Positions 16,162-24,445 of a stretch of DNA of 64,000 nt are shown in pieces. A program made the position numbers and the translations under genes. The notes below the pieces were generated by a model. It worked only from the letters and a program-made list of their open reading frames with translations, was not told the origin of the DNA and searched no databases. The stretch spans positions 78,178 through 142,177 of the forward strand of contig CALKJU010000040.1 in the NCBI GenBank assembly GCA_937995535.1, in the 5' to 3' direction. This DNA comes from an uncultured Alphaproteobacteria bacterium (GTDB lineage: Bacteria; Pseudomonadota; Alphaproteobacteria; Geminicoccales; Geminicoccaceae). Within the stretch, counting starts at the first letter, position 1. Each line of letters begins with the position of its first letter.

Positions 16162-18153
16162 CTAGAAACGCTCGCGGCTCAGCGCCTGGGCGCGGGCCGC
16201 CGCCGCGCTGCGCTGCGCCTCGCTCAGCGCGCCCGCGGCCTGGTCGGCCAGCGTCTCGGCGTCGGCGACCCGCCCCGCCTTGGCGAGCAGCAGATAGGCG
16301 TAGGCCTCGACCGGATCGGGCGGAACGCCCTGTCCCTCGCCGTAAAGGCGGGCGAGATCGACGAACGCGTCCTTGTAGCCGCGCTCGGCGGCGAGCAACA
16401 GCAGGGCGCGGGCGCGGGCCGGATCGGCCGGGACGCCCTTGCCGCTCAGGTAGAGCCGGGCCAGCCAGCGTGGCGCGAAGCGGTTGCCACGCTCGACCGC
16501 CGCTTCGTACCAGCGCACCGCCGCGGCGAGATCGACCTCCGTGCCGCGCCCGAGCTCGAACAGGCGGCCGAGATTGTTCATCGCCTCGTGGTTGGCGAGC
16601 GCCGCCGCCTGCTCGTAATAGCGCCGCGCGGTGACCGGGTCCTCGGGCACGCCCTGACCGCGGCGGTAGATGTCGCCGAGCGCATTGATCGCGTCCGGCC
16701 AGCCGGTGGCCGCGGCAAGGCCGGTCCAGGCCAAGCCCTCGCGCTCCGCCTTCGGCACACCGCGCCCGGTGAGGTAGAGATTACCGAGGTTCACCCGGGC
16801 GCGCGGATGGCCCTCCAGGGCGGCACGCCGATACAGCTCGAAGGCGCGCCCGAAGTCGCTCGGGCCCAGGCGGTCCGAGCGGTACATGTAGCCGAGGTTG
16901 ACCAGCGCCGAGGTGTAGCCGCCGGCGATCGCCCGCTCGTAGAACGGGACCGCCTCCGGATATCGGCCGGCGACCTCGAGCGCCCGGGCCATGAGGAACG
17001 CCAGCCTCGGATTGTCGGGATCGCGGGCGAGATCGCGCGCGCAGGCGCGCAGGGCGATACGCGCGTTGACGAGCCCCCAGGGGATCCCGTCGGCGAGGCG
17101 CGCCGGGTCGAGATCGTCGCTGGCCGCCACGTCGCAGTCGGTGACGAGGCGGCCCAGCCCGTCGGGGAGATCGTCGAAGCGTCCCGCCCGGCGCAGCTCC
17201 GGCGGCGGGGTCGGCGGCTCGCCGCGCTGTTCGAGCTCGCCGAGGCGTGCCCGCGCTTGTCCGCTGAGCGGGCTGTCGGCGAACAGGGCGACGAACTCGC
17301 GGAAGTCGGTCGGATCGCGGCTGGCAGCGATCGTCCGCCACTGGACCGAGGCGAGATCCAAGCCGTCGGTCGCGGCGAGCGTCGGCGCCGGCGTCGGCCG
17401 GCCTTGCGGATCGTTGAGGATCACGGCGGTCTCCAACGAGCCCGAGACCCAAGGGAGCTGCCGCCCCTCGGTGGCCTCGCGGACCCGGCCGCGTACGGTG
17501 CGGAACACGTCGTAGACGTCGCGGCCCGGCTCGGCGAGCGCGTTGACCAGGGCCGCCGTGAACGGGCTGTTGGCACCGCTGCCGTCCTCGGCGACCATCC
17601 CGGCCGAGGTGGCGTAGGCCACCAGCGTCTGCACCTCGGCGCGCTCGACCATCGCCAGCCCGGGACCGAGCGCCTCGTCGACATCGCCGAACGGATTGTC
17701 ACGGCAGGCGTCGAGCACGATCAGCGCCACGGCCACGCCCCGGTCGGCGAGGGCCTGCAGCACCTGCTCCAGATCGAGGCTGGTGGCGATCAGATCGTCG
17801 ATCGACTCGGCCGAGAAATCGATCGGCACGAGATAGTTTCGGCCGCGGTACTGGATTGCGTGCCCGGCGTAGTAGAACAGCGCGAGATCACCGCTCCCCA
17901 GCTCCTGCTGGAGCATCGTCGGCACCGTCCGCAGCCGGTTCCGGTCCGCGTCCTCCACGAGCCGGACCTCGAAGCCGAGATCGCGCAGCACGGCCACCAT
18001 CGAGCGGGCGTCGTTGCGCGGGTTGTCGAGCGGCGCCTCGTGATACTCGGAGTTGCCGACGATCATCGCGACCCGTCGCGCCGAGGGCTCGAGCGCCGCG
18101 GCGGAAGCGCACGCGCCGATCACGCACAGGGCCAGAAGGAGCAGCCGCCGCAT
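16162..18153 (-). CDS. Caspase-like lipoprotein with Sel1 (TPR-like) repeats
   Basis: This 663-residue protein starts at MRRLLLLALCVIGAC; Cys15 fits a lipobox, so it may be lipid anchored. A caspase-like domain (about 25-245) has catalytic His98 in YYAGHAIQ and Cys150 in VLDACRDNPF. The module WRTIAASRDPTDFREFVALF follows (about 268-300), shared with the other caspase-like protein. From about 345 to 645 there are tandem Sel1 repeats, e.g. NLGYMYRSDRLG, NLGNLYLTGRGVP, ALGDIYRRGQGVP, NLGRLFELGRG, WLARLYLSGKGVP and DLARLYGEGQGVP, which typically bind partner proteins. It is probably a periplasmic protease or signalling adaptor. It lies 8 bp upstream of the radical SAM gene and is co-transcribed with it. 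Confidence 0.88.
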   Translation of the reverse strand: MRRLLLLALCVIGACASAAALEPSARRVAMIVGNSEYHEAPLDNPRNDARSMVAVLRDLGFEVRLVEDADRNRLRTVPTMLQQELGSGDLALFYYAGHAIQYRGRNYLVPIDFSAESIDDLIATSLDLEQVLQALADRGVAVALIVLDACRDNPFGDVDEALGPGLAMVERAEVQTLVAYATSAGMVAEDGSGANSPFTAALVNALAEPGRDVYDVFRTVRGRVREATEGRQLPWVSGSLETAVILNDPQGRPTPAPTLAATDGLDLASVQWRTIAASRDPTDFREFVALFADSPLSGQARARLGELEQRGEPPTPPPELRRAGRFDDLPDGLGRLVTDCDVAASDDLDPARLADGIPWGLVNARIALRACARDLARDPDNPRLAFLMARALEVAGRYPEAVPFYERAIAGGYTSALVNLGYMYRSDRLGPSDFGRAFELYRRAALEGHPRARVNLGNLYLTGRGVPKAEREGLAWTGLAAATGWPDAINALGDIYRRGQGVPEDPVTARRYYEQAAALANHEAMNNLGRLFELGRGTEVDLAAAVRWYEAAVERGNRFAPRWLARLYLSGKGVPADPARARALLLLAAERGYKDAFVDLARLYGEGQGVPPDPVEAYAYLLLAKAGRVADAETLADQAAGALSEAQRSAAAARAQALSRERF

Positions 18154-18265
18154 CGAAGGTTCGGTCCCGGTCCGTCGGCCGCGGACGCAGGATCGTAGCA
18201 GCGGCCCGGCGGCGCTGGAAGCGCGCCGTGGACAGCCGAGCCTATCGGGTGTGACCCTGTGGGCA

Positions 18266-18294
18266 TTGCCAGCGCGTCCGCTGAAGTCTATCAG
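18266..18294 (+). promoter_or_regulatory. Candidate sigma70-type promoter for sulfotransferase 1
   Basis: TTGCCA (18266-18271), a 17-bp spacer and TATCAG (18289-18294) lie about 43 bp upstream of the sulfotransferase ATG, in the divergent region with the Sel1/caspase gene. The match is moderate and unaided by any other site. Confidence 0.35.
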
Positions 18295-18336
18295 CGACAT
18301 CGATCGGGTATTCGAGCCCGTGGCCTGGACCTCGCC

Positions 18337-19305
18337 ATGTATGCCGTATTGAAGCCGGCGCTCGACAGCGTCGCCAAGCATGCCGTCCGCTTTGCGCTGC
18401 TCAAGCCGCTTTTCTGGCTGTCGACGGAGGAACGCGTCCGCCGCGAGCGGCGTCTGCGCGGGCGGGAGCAGTGGCGCAAGCTGGCGAAAGCGGACGTCGT
18501 GATCGTCTCCTACGGCAAGAGTGGCCGCACCTGGCTGCGGGTCCTGCTGTCGCGGTTCTACCAGCGGCGGCACGGCCTGCGCGAGCACTCGCTCATCGGG
18601 TTCGACAACTTCCATCTGCGCGATTCGGCCATCCCGCGCGTGTTCTTCACGCACGACAATTATACGAAAGACTACACGGGCAACGTTGACAACAAGGCGG
18701 ACTATTACAACAAGAAGGTCGTGCTCCTGGTGCGCAATCCGGCTGACGTGGCCGTGTCACAATTTCATCAGTGGAAGTTCCGGATGCGTCCGAACAAGAA
18801 GACGCTGAACGCCTATCCCGACCACGCCGAGGACATGACCGTCCAGGACTTCATGCTCGGCCACGAGGCGGGCCTCCAGCGCGCCATCGACTTCCTCAAT
18901 CAATGGGCCCGCGAGTTGCCGCGCCTCCGTGACCTCCTGATCGTGCGCTACGAGGACATGCGCGCCGACCCTGCCGCGACCCTCGGTCGCGTCCTCGACT
19001 TCCTCGGGACGCCTGCCACACCGGCCGAGCTCGACGACGCCGTGACCTACGCCTCGTTCGAGAACATGCGCCAGCTCGAGCAGCGCAACCGGTTCTGGCT
19101 GGCCGGCGGGCGGATGAAGCCGCGCGATCCGAGCAACCCCGAGAGCTTCAAGACCCGGCGCGGCAAGGTCGGGGGCTGGCGGGACTATGTCGACGCGGCG
19201 CTCGAGGCCGAGGTCACCCGCCGGATCGACGCGAACCTGTTGCCGGTGTTCGGTTACACCAGCGGCGAGCGCACGGCCCCTGAGGTCGCCGACGCGGCGG
19301 CTTGA
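18337..19305 (+). CDS. Sulfotransferase, PAPS-dependent (copy 1)
   Basis: This 322-residue protein starts at MYAVLKPALD (the longer frame overlaps the promoter region). The PAPS 5'-phosphosulfate loop reads VSYGKSGRTWLR (about 57-68) and the 3'-phosphate segment VVLLVRNPADVAVSQF (about 126-141). A C-terminal KTRRGKVGGWRDYVD matches the PAPS-closing loop of cytosolic-type sulfotransferases. No signal peptide is present; it acts in the cytoplasm or at the inner face of the membrane. It is a close paralogue of the protein at 23308-24240. A stretch at about 18650-18850 is less GC-rich than its surroundings. The acceptor is unknown; the neighbours suggest a glycolipid or polysaccharide. Confidence 0.87.
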   Translation: MYAVLKPALDSVAKHAVRFALLKPLFWLSTEERVRRERRLRGREQWRKLAKADVVIVSYGKSGRTWLRVLLSRFYQRRHGLREHSLIGFDNFHLRDSAIPRVFFTHDNYTKDYTGNVDNKADYYNKKVVLLVRNPADVAVSQFHQWKFRMRPNKKTLNAYPDHAEDMTVQDFMLGHEAGLQRAIDFLNQWARELPRLRDLLIVRYEDMRADPAATLGRVLDFLGTPATPAELDDAVTYASFENMRQLEQRNRFWLAGGRMKPRDPSNPESFKTRRGKVGGWRDYVDAALEAEVTRRIDANLLPVFGYTSGERTAPEVADAAA

Positions 19306-19373
19306 GGCGTGCGATCGCCATGGCCATGTGACCAGCCGATGCCGTTCCCTTCGACAGCCAGTGGACGACCCAA

Positions 19374-20264
19374 GTGAAGCCGACCGTCTTCATCCACACC
19401 AACCACAAGCAGCGCATCGGCGCGCTCGTCTCGGCGTACTCGATGCAGCGCAACAGCCGTCACGCCGACCGGTTCGACGTGCGCATCGTCGACGCCGCCG
19501 ACTACCCGTGGCTCGCCGCGAAGGAGGGCCAGATCTATCTGCGCGACGGTCTCAAGCGGGAATGGCTGATGGAGGATCTTCAGTCGTTCACGCCGTTGCG
19601 GTTCACGCCGCCGCAGGAGATGGGGTACCAGGGGCGCGCGGTCGTGGTCGATCCGGACGTGTTCGCGGTCGGCGACGTCTACGAGCTGCTCAGCCGCGAC
19701 ATGGGCGGCAAGGCGATCCTGGCCAAGCCCCGGGGCGGCGACAAGAAATGGGCGTCGTCGGTGATGCTGCTCGACTGCGCCAGGCTGACGCACTGGCGGC
19801 CGGAGCAGGATTTCAACGCCATGTTCGCCTTCGAGCGCGATTACATGACCTGGATCAGCCTGCGTTACGAGCCGCAGGACGCGATCGGCCCGCTCGAGCC
19901 CGAATGGAACGACTTCGACCGGCTGACCCCGAAGACCAAGCTCCTGCACAACACGAAGCGCTGGACGCAGCCGTGGAAGACGGGACTGCCCGTCGACTTC
20001 ACGCCGTCGTCCAAGACCCGCAGCTTCGCGCCGCTCGGCTGGTACCGGCGGCTGCGCGAGTCGGCGCTCGGCCGCTATGGCGGTCTCGGCACCTACAAAC
20101 GCCATCCCGATCCGCGCCAGGAGGCATTGTTCTTCGGCCTGCTTCGCGAGTGCGTCGAGAAGGGGATCGTCGGCGAGGACCTCGTGCGCGAAGAGATGGA
20201 GCGCAATCACGTCCGCCACGACGCCTTCGAGGTGATGCGCCGCGCCCAGCCGCTCGCGGCCTGA
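19374..20264 (+). CDS. GT8-like / nucleotide-diphospho-sugar transferase-fold protein
   Basis: This 296-residue protein starts at a GTG (KPTVFIHTNHKQ). The N-terminal half has the GT-A type layout: a first strand TVFIHTNHKQRIGALVSAYS, and VVVDPDVFAVGDVYELL with a D-x-D at Asp93/Asp95 for metal and nucleotide sugar. A later HNTKRWTQPW (about 192-201) resembles the HxxGxxKPW motif of GT8 enzymes. It most likely transfers a sugar to the surface molecule built by this island. It follows sulfotransferase 1 by 68 bp and precedes the acyltransferase by 21 bp. The exact donor is unknown. Confidence 0.68.
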   Translation: MKPTVFIHTNHKQRIGALVSAYSMQRNSRHADRFDVRIVDAADYPWLAAKEGQIYLRDGLKREWLMEDLQSFTPLRFTPPQEMGYQGRAVVVDPDVFAVGDVYELLSRDMGGKAILAKPRGGDKKWASSVMLLDCARLTHWRPEQDFNAMFAFERDYMTWISLRYEPQDAIGPLEPEWNDFDRLTPKTKLLHNTKRWTQPWKTGLPVDFTPSSKTRSFAPLGWYRRLRESALGRYGGLGTYKRHPDPRQEALFFGLLRECVEKGIVGEDLVREEMERNHVRHDAFEVMRRAQPLAA

Positions 20265-20285
20265 GCGCACGGCGCGGGGGCGATC

Positions 20286-21296
20286 TTGCCGAAGCTGTTC
20301 GTCAGCCCGCGCTGGCGCAAGCGGATCGACGCCTCGCCGCGCGCGCAGCGCCTGCGCTGGCGCGCCGAGGAAGCGCTGCTCGTGGCATTCTGGGCGGTCT
20401 GCGCGCGGCTGACGCCGGAGCGTGCCGGCTCCTTCGGCCGTTGGCTGCTGGAACGGGTCGGTCCCCGGTTCCACAAGTCCGTCCTGATGCGCCGGACGCT
20501 CGAGCTGGCCTTCCCGGAGCGCACCCCGGCCGAGATCGCCGCGCTGCTGCGCGCGGTGTGGGGCAACATGGGCACCGTGCTGGCGGAGTACCCGCACCTC
20601 GCCACGATCTGCCGCCCCGGCAGCGGCCACCTCGAGGTCCGTGCGGACGGCCCGCTCGAGCTGCTGCGCGCGACCGGCCGGCCGCCGGTGTTCGTGGGCG
20701 GGCATCTGGGCAGCTGGGAGGTCGGCCCGGCCGGGCCGGTGTCGCTGGGCATCCCGATCGCGGTCGTCTACCAGCCGCTCGAGAACCCCTATCTCGACGG
20801 TCGCCTGCGCGCGCTGCGCGAGGGCATCGGCTGCACGCTGCTGCCGCGCGACAGCAGCGCACGCGAGCTGCTGCGGGCTGCCAAGGAAGGCCGTGCCCTC
20901 GGGCTGATCGTCGATCATCGTGACGACGACGGCGTTCCTCTGCCGTTCTTCGGCCACGACAAGCTGACGACCCTGGCGCCCGCGCGGATGGCGTTGCGGC
21001 TCGGCGCGCCGCTGTTCGCGGCACGGGTCGAGCGCCTCGGCCCGGCGCGCTACCGCCTGTCGGCGCAGGGTCCGATCCTGCCCGACCGCCGCGACGCGGC
21101 ACCGGAGCAGCAGGCCGAGCAGATGATGCGCAAGGTGAACGCGCTCTTCGAGCAATGGATCCGCGAGCGCCCCGGCGAGTGGCTGTGCACCAAGCGGCCC
21201 TGGGACAAGGAACTGTACGGCAAGCGGCCGGGGCGCGCCGCCGCGCCGAAGAATGCAGCCACGGCGAGGAAGAGGACGAGCGATGTGGCAGCCTAG
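20286..21296 (+). CDS. LpxL/HtrB-type lysophospholipid/lipid A acyltransferase
   Basis: This 336-residue protein starts at a TTG with a G-rich stretch upstream. It has the lipid A late-acyltransferase motifs: GGHLGSWE (His140 and Glu145, the catalytic H-x4-E pair), VVYQPLENPYLDGRLRALRE for substrate binding, and GLIVDHRDDDGVPLPFFG. The C-terminus ends with WIRERPGEWLCTKRPWD, as in LpxL-family enzymes. It would acylate a lipid at the inner membrane. Its end overlaps the start of sulfotransferase 2 by 14 bp, coupling acylation and sulfation. The last 20 or so residues are a basic Lys/Ala/Arg tail. Confidence 0.85.
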   Translation: MPKLFVSPRWRKRIDASPRAQRLRWRAEEALLVAFWAVCARLTPERAGSFGRWLLERVGPRFHKSVLMRRTLELAFPERTPAEIAALLRAVWGNMGTVLAEYPHLATICRPGSGHLEVRADGPLELLRATGRPPVFVGGHLGSWEVGPAGPVSLGIPIAVVYQPLENPYLDGRLRALREGIGCTLLPRDSSARELLRAAKEGRALGLIVDHRDDDGVPLPFFGHDKLTTLAPARMALRLGAPLFAARVERLGPARYRLSAQGPILPDRRDAAPEQQAEQMMRKVNALFEQWIRERPGEWLCTKRPWDKELYGKRPGRAAAPKNAATARKRTSDVAA

Positions 21297-22224
21297 CGAC
21301 GGCGCGAAGAAGATGGCCGTGCTGGCCGTCACGGGCGCGCTGCCGGCGGCGAGCCGGATCGCCGCGCGCAAGCGCCTGCTCGCGGCGCTGGAAGTCGAGA
21401 AGGCGCGGCGCACGGACCTGCTGATCATCGGCCACCCGAAGAGCGGCAACACCTGGCTGCGGGTGATGCTGTCGCGGCTCTATGGCTTCCGCCACGGCCT
21501 GCCGGCCCACCTCGTCGTCACCTCGGACGAGCTGCATCGCCGCAACCCGGCGATCCCCCGGATCACCGCCACCAATGGCTGGTATTCCTACGAAGGCGCG
21601 GTCGGCGCCCTGCTCGAGGTCGGCGCGCCACCCGATCCGGTGCGCGACAAGCCGATCGTGTTCCTGCCGCGCAACCCGCTCGACATCGCCGTATCCTGGT
21701 ACCTGCAGGTGACACGCCGCCAGTCGCAGGCGAAGTTCGAGCTGATCAATGCCGAGCTCGACCGGCCGATCGACCGCCGCAGCATCGACCGCTGGACCTT
21801 CGTCCGCTCGAGCGCGATCGGCGTCGCGTCGCTCTGCGACTTCCTCAACACCTGGCAGCGGCGCGTCGCGGCCCTGCCGAATGCGATCACGGTCCGCTAC
21901 GAGGACCTGCGCGCCGATCCGGCGAGCGAGCTGGCTCGCATCGGCCGGCTGATCGGCGGGAGCTTCACCGAGGAGGAGATCGCCGAGGCGGTGCGTTTCG
22001 GCGCCTTCGACAACCTCAAGCAGCTCGAGCAGGCCGGCTTCTTCAAGCAGAAGGGACTGCGCCCGGGGATCAAGGGCGATCCGCAGAGCGCCAAGGTGCG
22101 CCGCGCCAAGGTCGGCGGCTGGCGGGACGACTTCGAGCCCGCCCAGGCGGACGAGCTGGAGGCGCTGGTGCGCGCCCGGCTCGATCCGGCGCTCGGCTAC
22201 ACCGAGCCGGCGCGCGCCGCCTGA
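21283..22224 (+). CDS. Sulfotransferase, PAPS-dependent (copy 2)
   Basis: This 313-residue protein starts at MWQPSDGAKK, chosen for GGAAGAGGA upstream. The 5'-phosphosulfate loop is IGHPKSGNTWLRVML (about 49-63), the 3'-phosphate segment IVFLPRNPLDIAVSWY (about 126-141), and the C-terminal loop KVRRAKVGGWRDDFEP. It is more distant from copies 1 and 3 than they are from each other and closer to classical P-loop sulfotransferases (HPKSGNT). It is translationally coupled to the acyltransferase gene, so its acceptor may be the acylated product. No signal peptide is visible. Confidence 0.87.
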   Translation: MWQPSDGAKKMAVLAVTGALPAASRIAARKRLLAALEVEKARRTDLLIIGHPKSGNTWLRVMLSRLYGFRHGLPAHLVVTSDELHRRNPAIPRITATNGWYSYEGAVGALLEVGAPPDPVRDKPIVFLPRNPLDIAVSWYLQVTRRQSQAKFELINAELDRPIDRRSIDRWTFVRSSAIGVASLCDFLNTWQRRVAALPNAITVRYEDLRADPASELARIGRLIGGSFTEEEIAEAVRFGAFDNLKQLEQAGFFKQKGLRPGIKGDPQSAKVRRAKVGGWRDDFEPAQADELEALVRARLDPALGYTEPARAA

Positions 22225-22231
22225 GGCGCCC

Positions 22232-23347
22232 TTGCTGCCACGTGTCTGGCTCCTCCTCGCCGACAAGGCGGGCGACAACGCGCAGGTCGAGACGCTCGCC
22301 CGCGCCCTGACCGAGCGGCTCGGCTGGGCCTGCGAGCGCAAACACCTCGTCGTGCGCCCCGAGTGGCGCGTCGCCAAGCCCAAGGTCGGGGTGCGCGTCG
22401 ACCATGTCGACCTCACCGCGTCGGATCCGCTGCGACCGCCCTGGCCCGAGGTCCTGATCACGATCGGCCGGCGCCCGTCGAGCGTGGCGCTGTGGATCCG
22501 CGAGCAGTCGGCCGGCCGGACACGCATCGTCCTGGTCGGCAAGCCGTCGAGTCCGGTCGAGTGGTACGACTTGGTCGTCACCAGCGCCGAGAACCGGCTG
22601 CCGGCCTTGCCCAACGTGACGACCATCGACCTGCCGCTGATGAGCGTCGACCCGGCGGCGGTGGCCGACGCCGCCGCGGCGTGGGCGTCGCGGCTCGCCG
22701 GGCTGCCGCGCCCGATCGTCGCCCTGCTCGTCGGTGGCCCGACGGGACCGTTCGTCTACGACCACCGGGCCGTCGGTCTGCTGATCGAGCAAGCCCGCGC
22801 GACACTGGAGCGCGCCGGCACGCCGTGGCTGCTCACCAGCCGCCGCACGCCCGCCACGGTCGTCGACCAACTCGCAGCTCAGGCGCCGCAGGGCATGCGG
22901 CTGACCCGCTGGCGGGCCGACCTGCCGGCGGAGGAGAACCCGTACCGCGCGCTCCTCGGCGCGGCCGACGGCTTCGTGGTCACCTGCGACAGCATCTCGA
23001 TGATGGTCGAGGTGGCGCGGCTCGGGCGGCCGCTGCAGATCCTGCGCCTGCCGACGAGCCGGCTCGGCGCGCTCGATCTGCTGCGCCGCCGCTTGGCCGA
23101 CCGCGTCTTCGCCGGCGGTGCCGACGGCCGGTTGCCGGCTCTGCTTTATCGGCTCGGGCTGGTCACGCAGACCCGGGCGTTCGATGCGTTCTACGACGAT
23201 CTCGAACGCCGCGGGCTGGCCCAGCCGCTGGGCGCGCCGTTCCGTGCGCCGGCGGCCGCAGTGCGCGACGATCTGGGTCCGGTCGTCGAGCGGATCGCCG
23301 CGCTCGCTCAGGCCGCGCCGTTGCCCGCAGCGGGTCGCGCCGCATAG
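22232..23347 (+). CDS. ELM1/GtrOC1-family protein (PF06258 type)
   Basis: This 371-residue protein starts at a TTG seven bases after sulfotransferase 2. The N-terminus VWLLLADKAGDNAQVETLARAL is the hallmark of the mitochondrial-fission ELM1 family, common in alphaproteobacteria. Other family segments are PEVLITIGRRPSSVALWI, PIVALLVGGPTG and GFVVTCDSISMMVEVARLG. The fold resembles GT-B glycosyltransferases, and in bacteria the gene often sits in lipopolysaccharide or capsule loci, as here. The biochemical activity is not established. Its 3' end overlaps the converging sulfotransferase 3 gene by 40 bp. Confidence 0.85.
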   Translation: MLPRVWLLLADKAGDNAQVETLARALTERLGWACERKHLVVRPEWRVAKPKVGVRVDHVDLTASDPLRPPWPEVLITIGRRPSSVALWIREQSAGRTRIVLVGKPSSPVEWYDLVVTSAENRLPALPNVTTIDLPLMSVDPAAVADAAAAWASRLAGLPRPIVALLVGGPTGPFVYDHRAVGLLIEQARATLERAGTPWLLTSRRTPATVVDQLAAQAPQGMRLTRWRADLPAEENPYRALLGAADGFVVTCDSISMMVEVARLGRPLQILRLPTSRLGALDLLRRRLADRVFAGGADGRLPALLYRLGLVTQTRAFDAFYDDLERRGLAQPLGAPFRAPAAAVRDDLGPVVERIAALAQAAPLPAAGRAA

Positions 23348-24240
23348 CCGAACAGCGGCGGCGGATGCTCGGCGACGAGCCGCTCCAGCTCGGCCAACTG
23401 GCCGGCATCGAAATAGTCCGTGAATCCCCCGACCTTGGCGCGGCGGGTCTTGTAGGAGGCCGGGTTGCCGGGCTGGCCCGGCACGAGCCGCGAGCCGGCC
23501 AGCTTGAACGCGCTCGCCTCCTCCAGCTTGCGCATGTTCTCGAGCGACGCGTAAGCGACCGCGTCCGCGAGCTGCGCCTCGCTCGCCGGCGTGCCGACGA
23601 AGCTCAAGATCCGTCCGAGCTCGCGCACCGGATCGGCGCGCATCTGCTCGTAGTGCACGACGATGGCGTCGGACACCCGCGCGATCTCGCGCTCCCAGAT
23701 CGCCAGCCAGTCGACCACGGCCGGCAACCCGATCTCCCGGTCGCGGACGAAGTCGAAGATCGGCAGCTCACGGCTGCTGTCCGGATAGCGGTTGAGCCAT
23801 TTCTTGTGCGGATGCATCCGGTAGCGCCATTGGAAGTATTGCGAGACGGCGATGTCGCGCGGATCACGCACGAGCAACACCACCCGGCGGTCGTAGAACG
23901 GCGCGCGCGTCACGAAGTCCGCGGTGTAGTCTCGCAGATAGTTGCCGTGCGTGAAGAGGATCGCCGGGAGGCGGGGATCGCGTCGCTTGAAATTGTCGAA
24001 GCCCAGCATCTCCGTCGCCGGCATGCCGTGCGCCATGTGATAGACTCGCGACAGCATCACGCGCAGCCAGGTACGGCCGCTCTTGGCGTAGGAGACGATC
24101 GCCGCGTCGCAGCGGCGCAGCGCGTTGAGCTCGATCCAGCCGCGCAGCCAGCGCTCGGCGAGGCGGCGCCGTTCATCCCCCAGCACGGCCAGGGGCAAGG
24201 CGGCGGTGTAGACCCCCACCGCGGTGACGAGAGCACGCAT
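23308..24240 (-). CDS. Sulfotransferase, PAPS-dependent (copy 3)
   Basis: This 310-residue protein starts at MRALVTAVGV; a hydrophobic N-terminus (about 1-20) could be a membrane anchor. Motifs are VSYAKSGRTWLRVML (PAPS 5' loop, about 49-63), VVLLVRDPRDIAVSQY (3' segment) and KTRRAKVGGFTDYFD near the C-terminus. The shared phrases (GFDNF, the FTH-N motif, QWRYRM) show it is the closest relative of copy 1 at 18337-19305, so the pair arose by duplication and inversion. It is transcribed toward the ELM1 gene and divergent from the oxygenase at 24446. Confidence 0.87.
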   Translation of the reverse strand: MRALVTAVGVYTAALPLAVLGDERRRLAERWLRGWIELNALRRCDAAIVSYAKSGRTWLRVMLSRVYHMAHGMPATEMLGFDNFKRRDPRLPAILFTHGNYLRDYTADFVTRAPFYDRRVVLLVRDPRDIAVSQYFQWRYRMHPHKKWLNRYPDSSRELPIFDFVRDREIGLPAVVDWLAIWEREIARVSDAIVVHYEQMRADPVRELGRILSFVGTPASEAQLADAVAYASLENMRKLEEASAFKLAGSRLVPGQPGNPASYKTRRAKVGGFTDYFDAGQLAELERLVAEHPPPLFGYAARPAAGNGAA

Positions 24241-24367
24241 CAGGTTGCCAAAAAACGTTGCGTGTGACGCCGAGGCGCTTGCAGAACCGGGGCGAGTTAC
24301 CCGAAGACGAGGGCACGACGCAACCGGATGTGGCAACAACCGGCCCTTTGTGTCGAACGAGTCGCGG

Positions 24368-24396
24368 TTGGCGACCACCCGGCGGGCGACTACATA
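24368..24396 (+). promoter_or_regulatory. Candidate sigma70-type promoter for the 2OG oxygenase gene
   Basis: TTGGCG (24368-24373), exactly 17 bp, then TACATA (24391-24396), about 50 bp upstream of the oxygenase ATG. The region between the divergent genes is also visibly less GC-rich than the genes. Confidence 0.4.
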
Positions 24397-24445
24397 GCGA
24401 GGACGCGCGTTGCCGCCCCGGGGCGGCCGATCGGGAGTAGGATGG

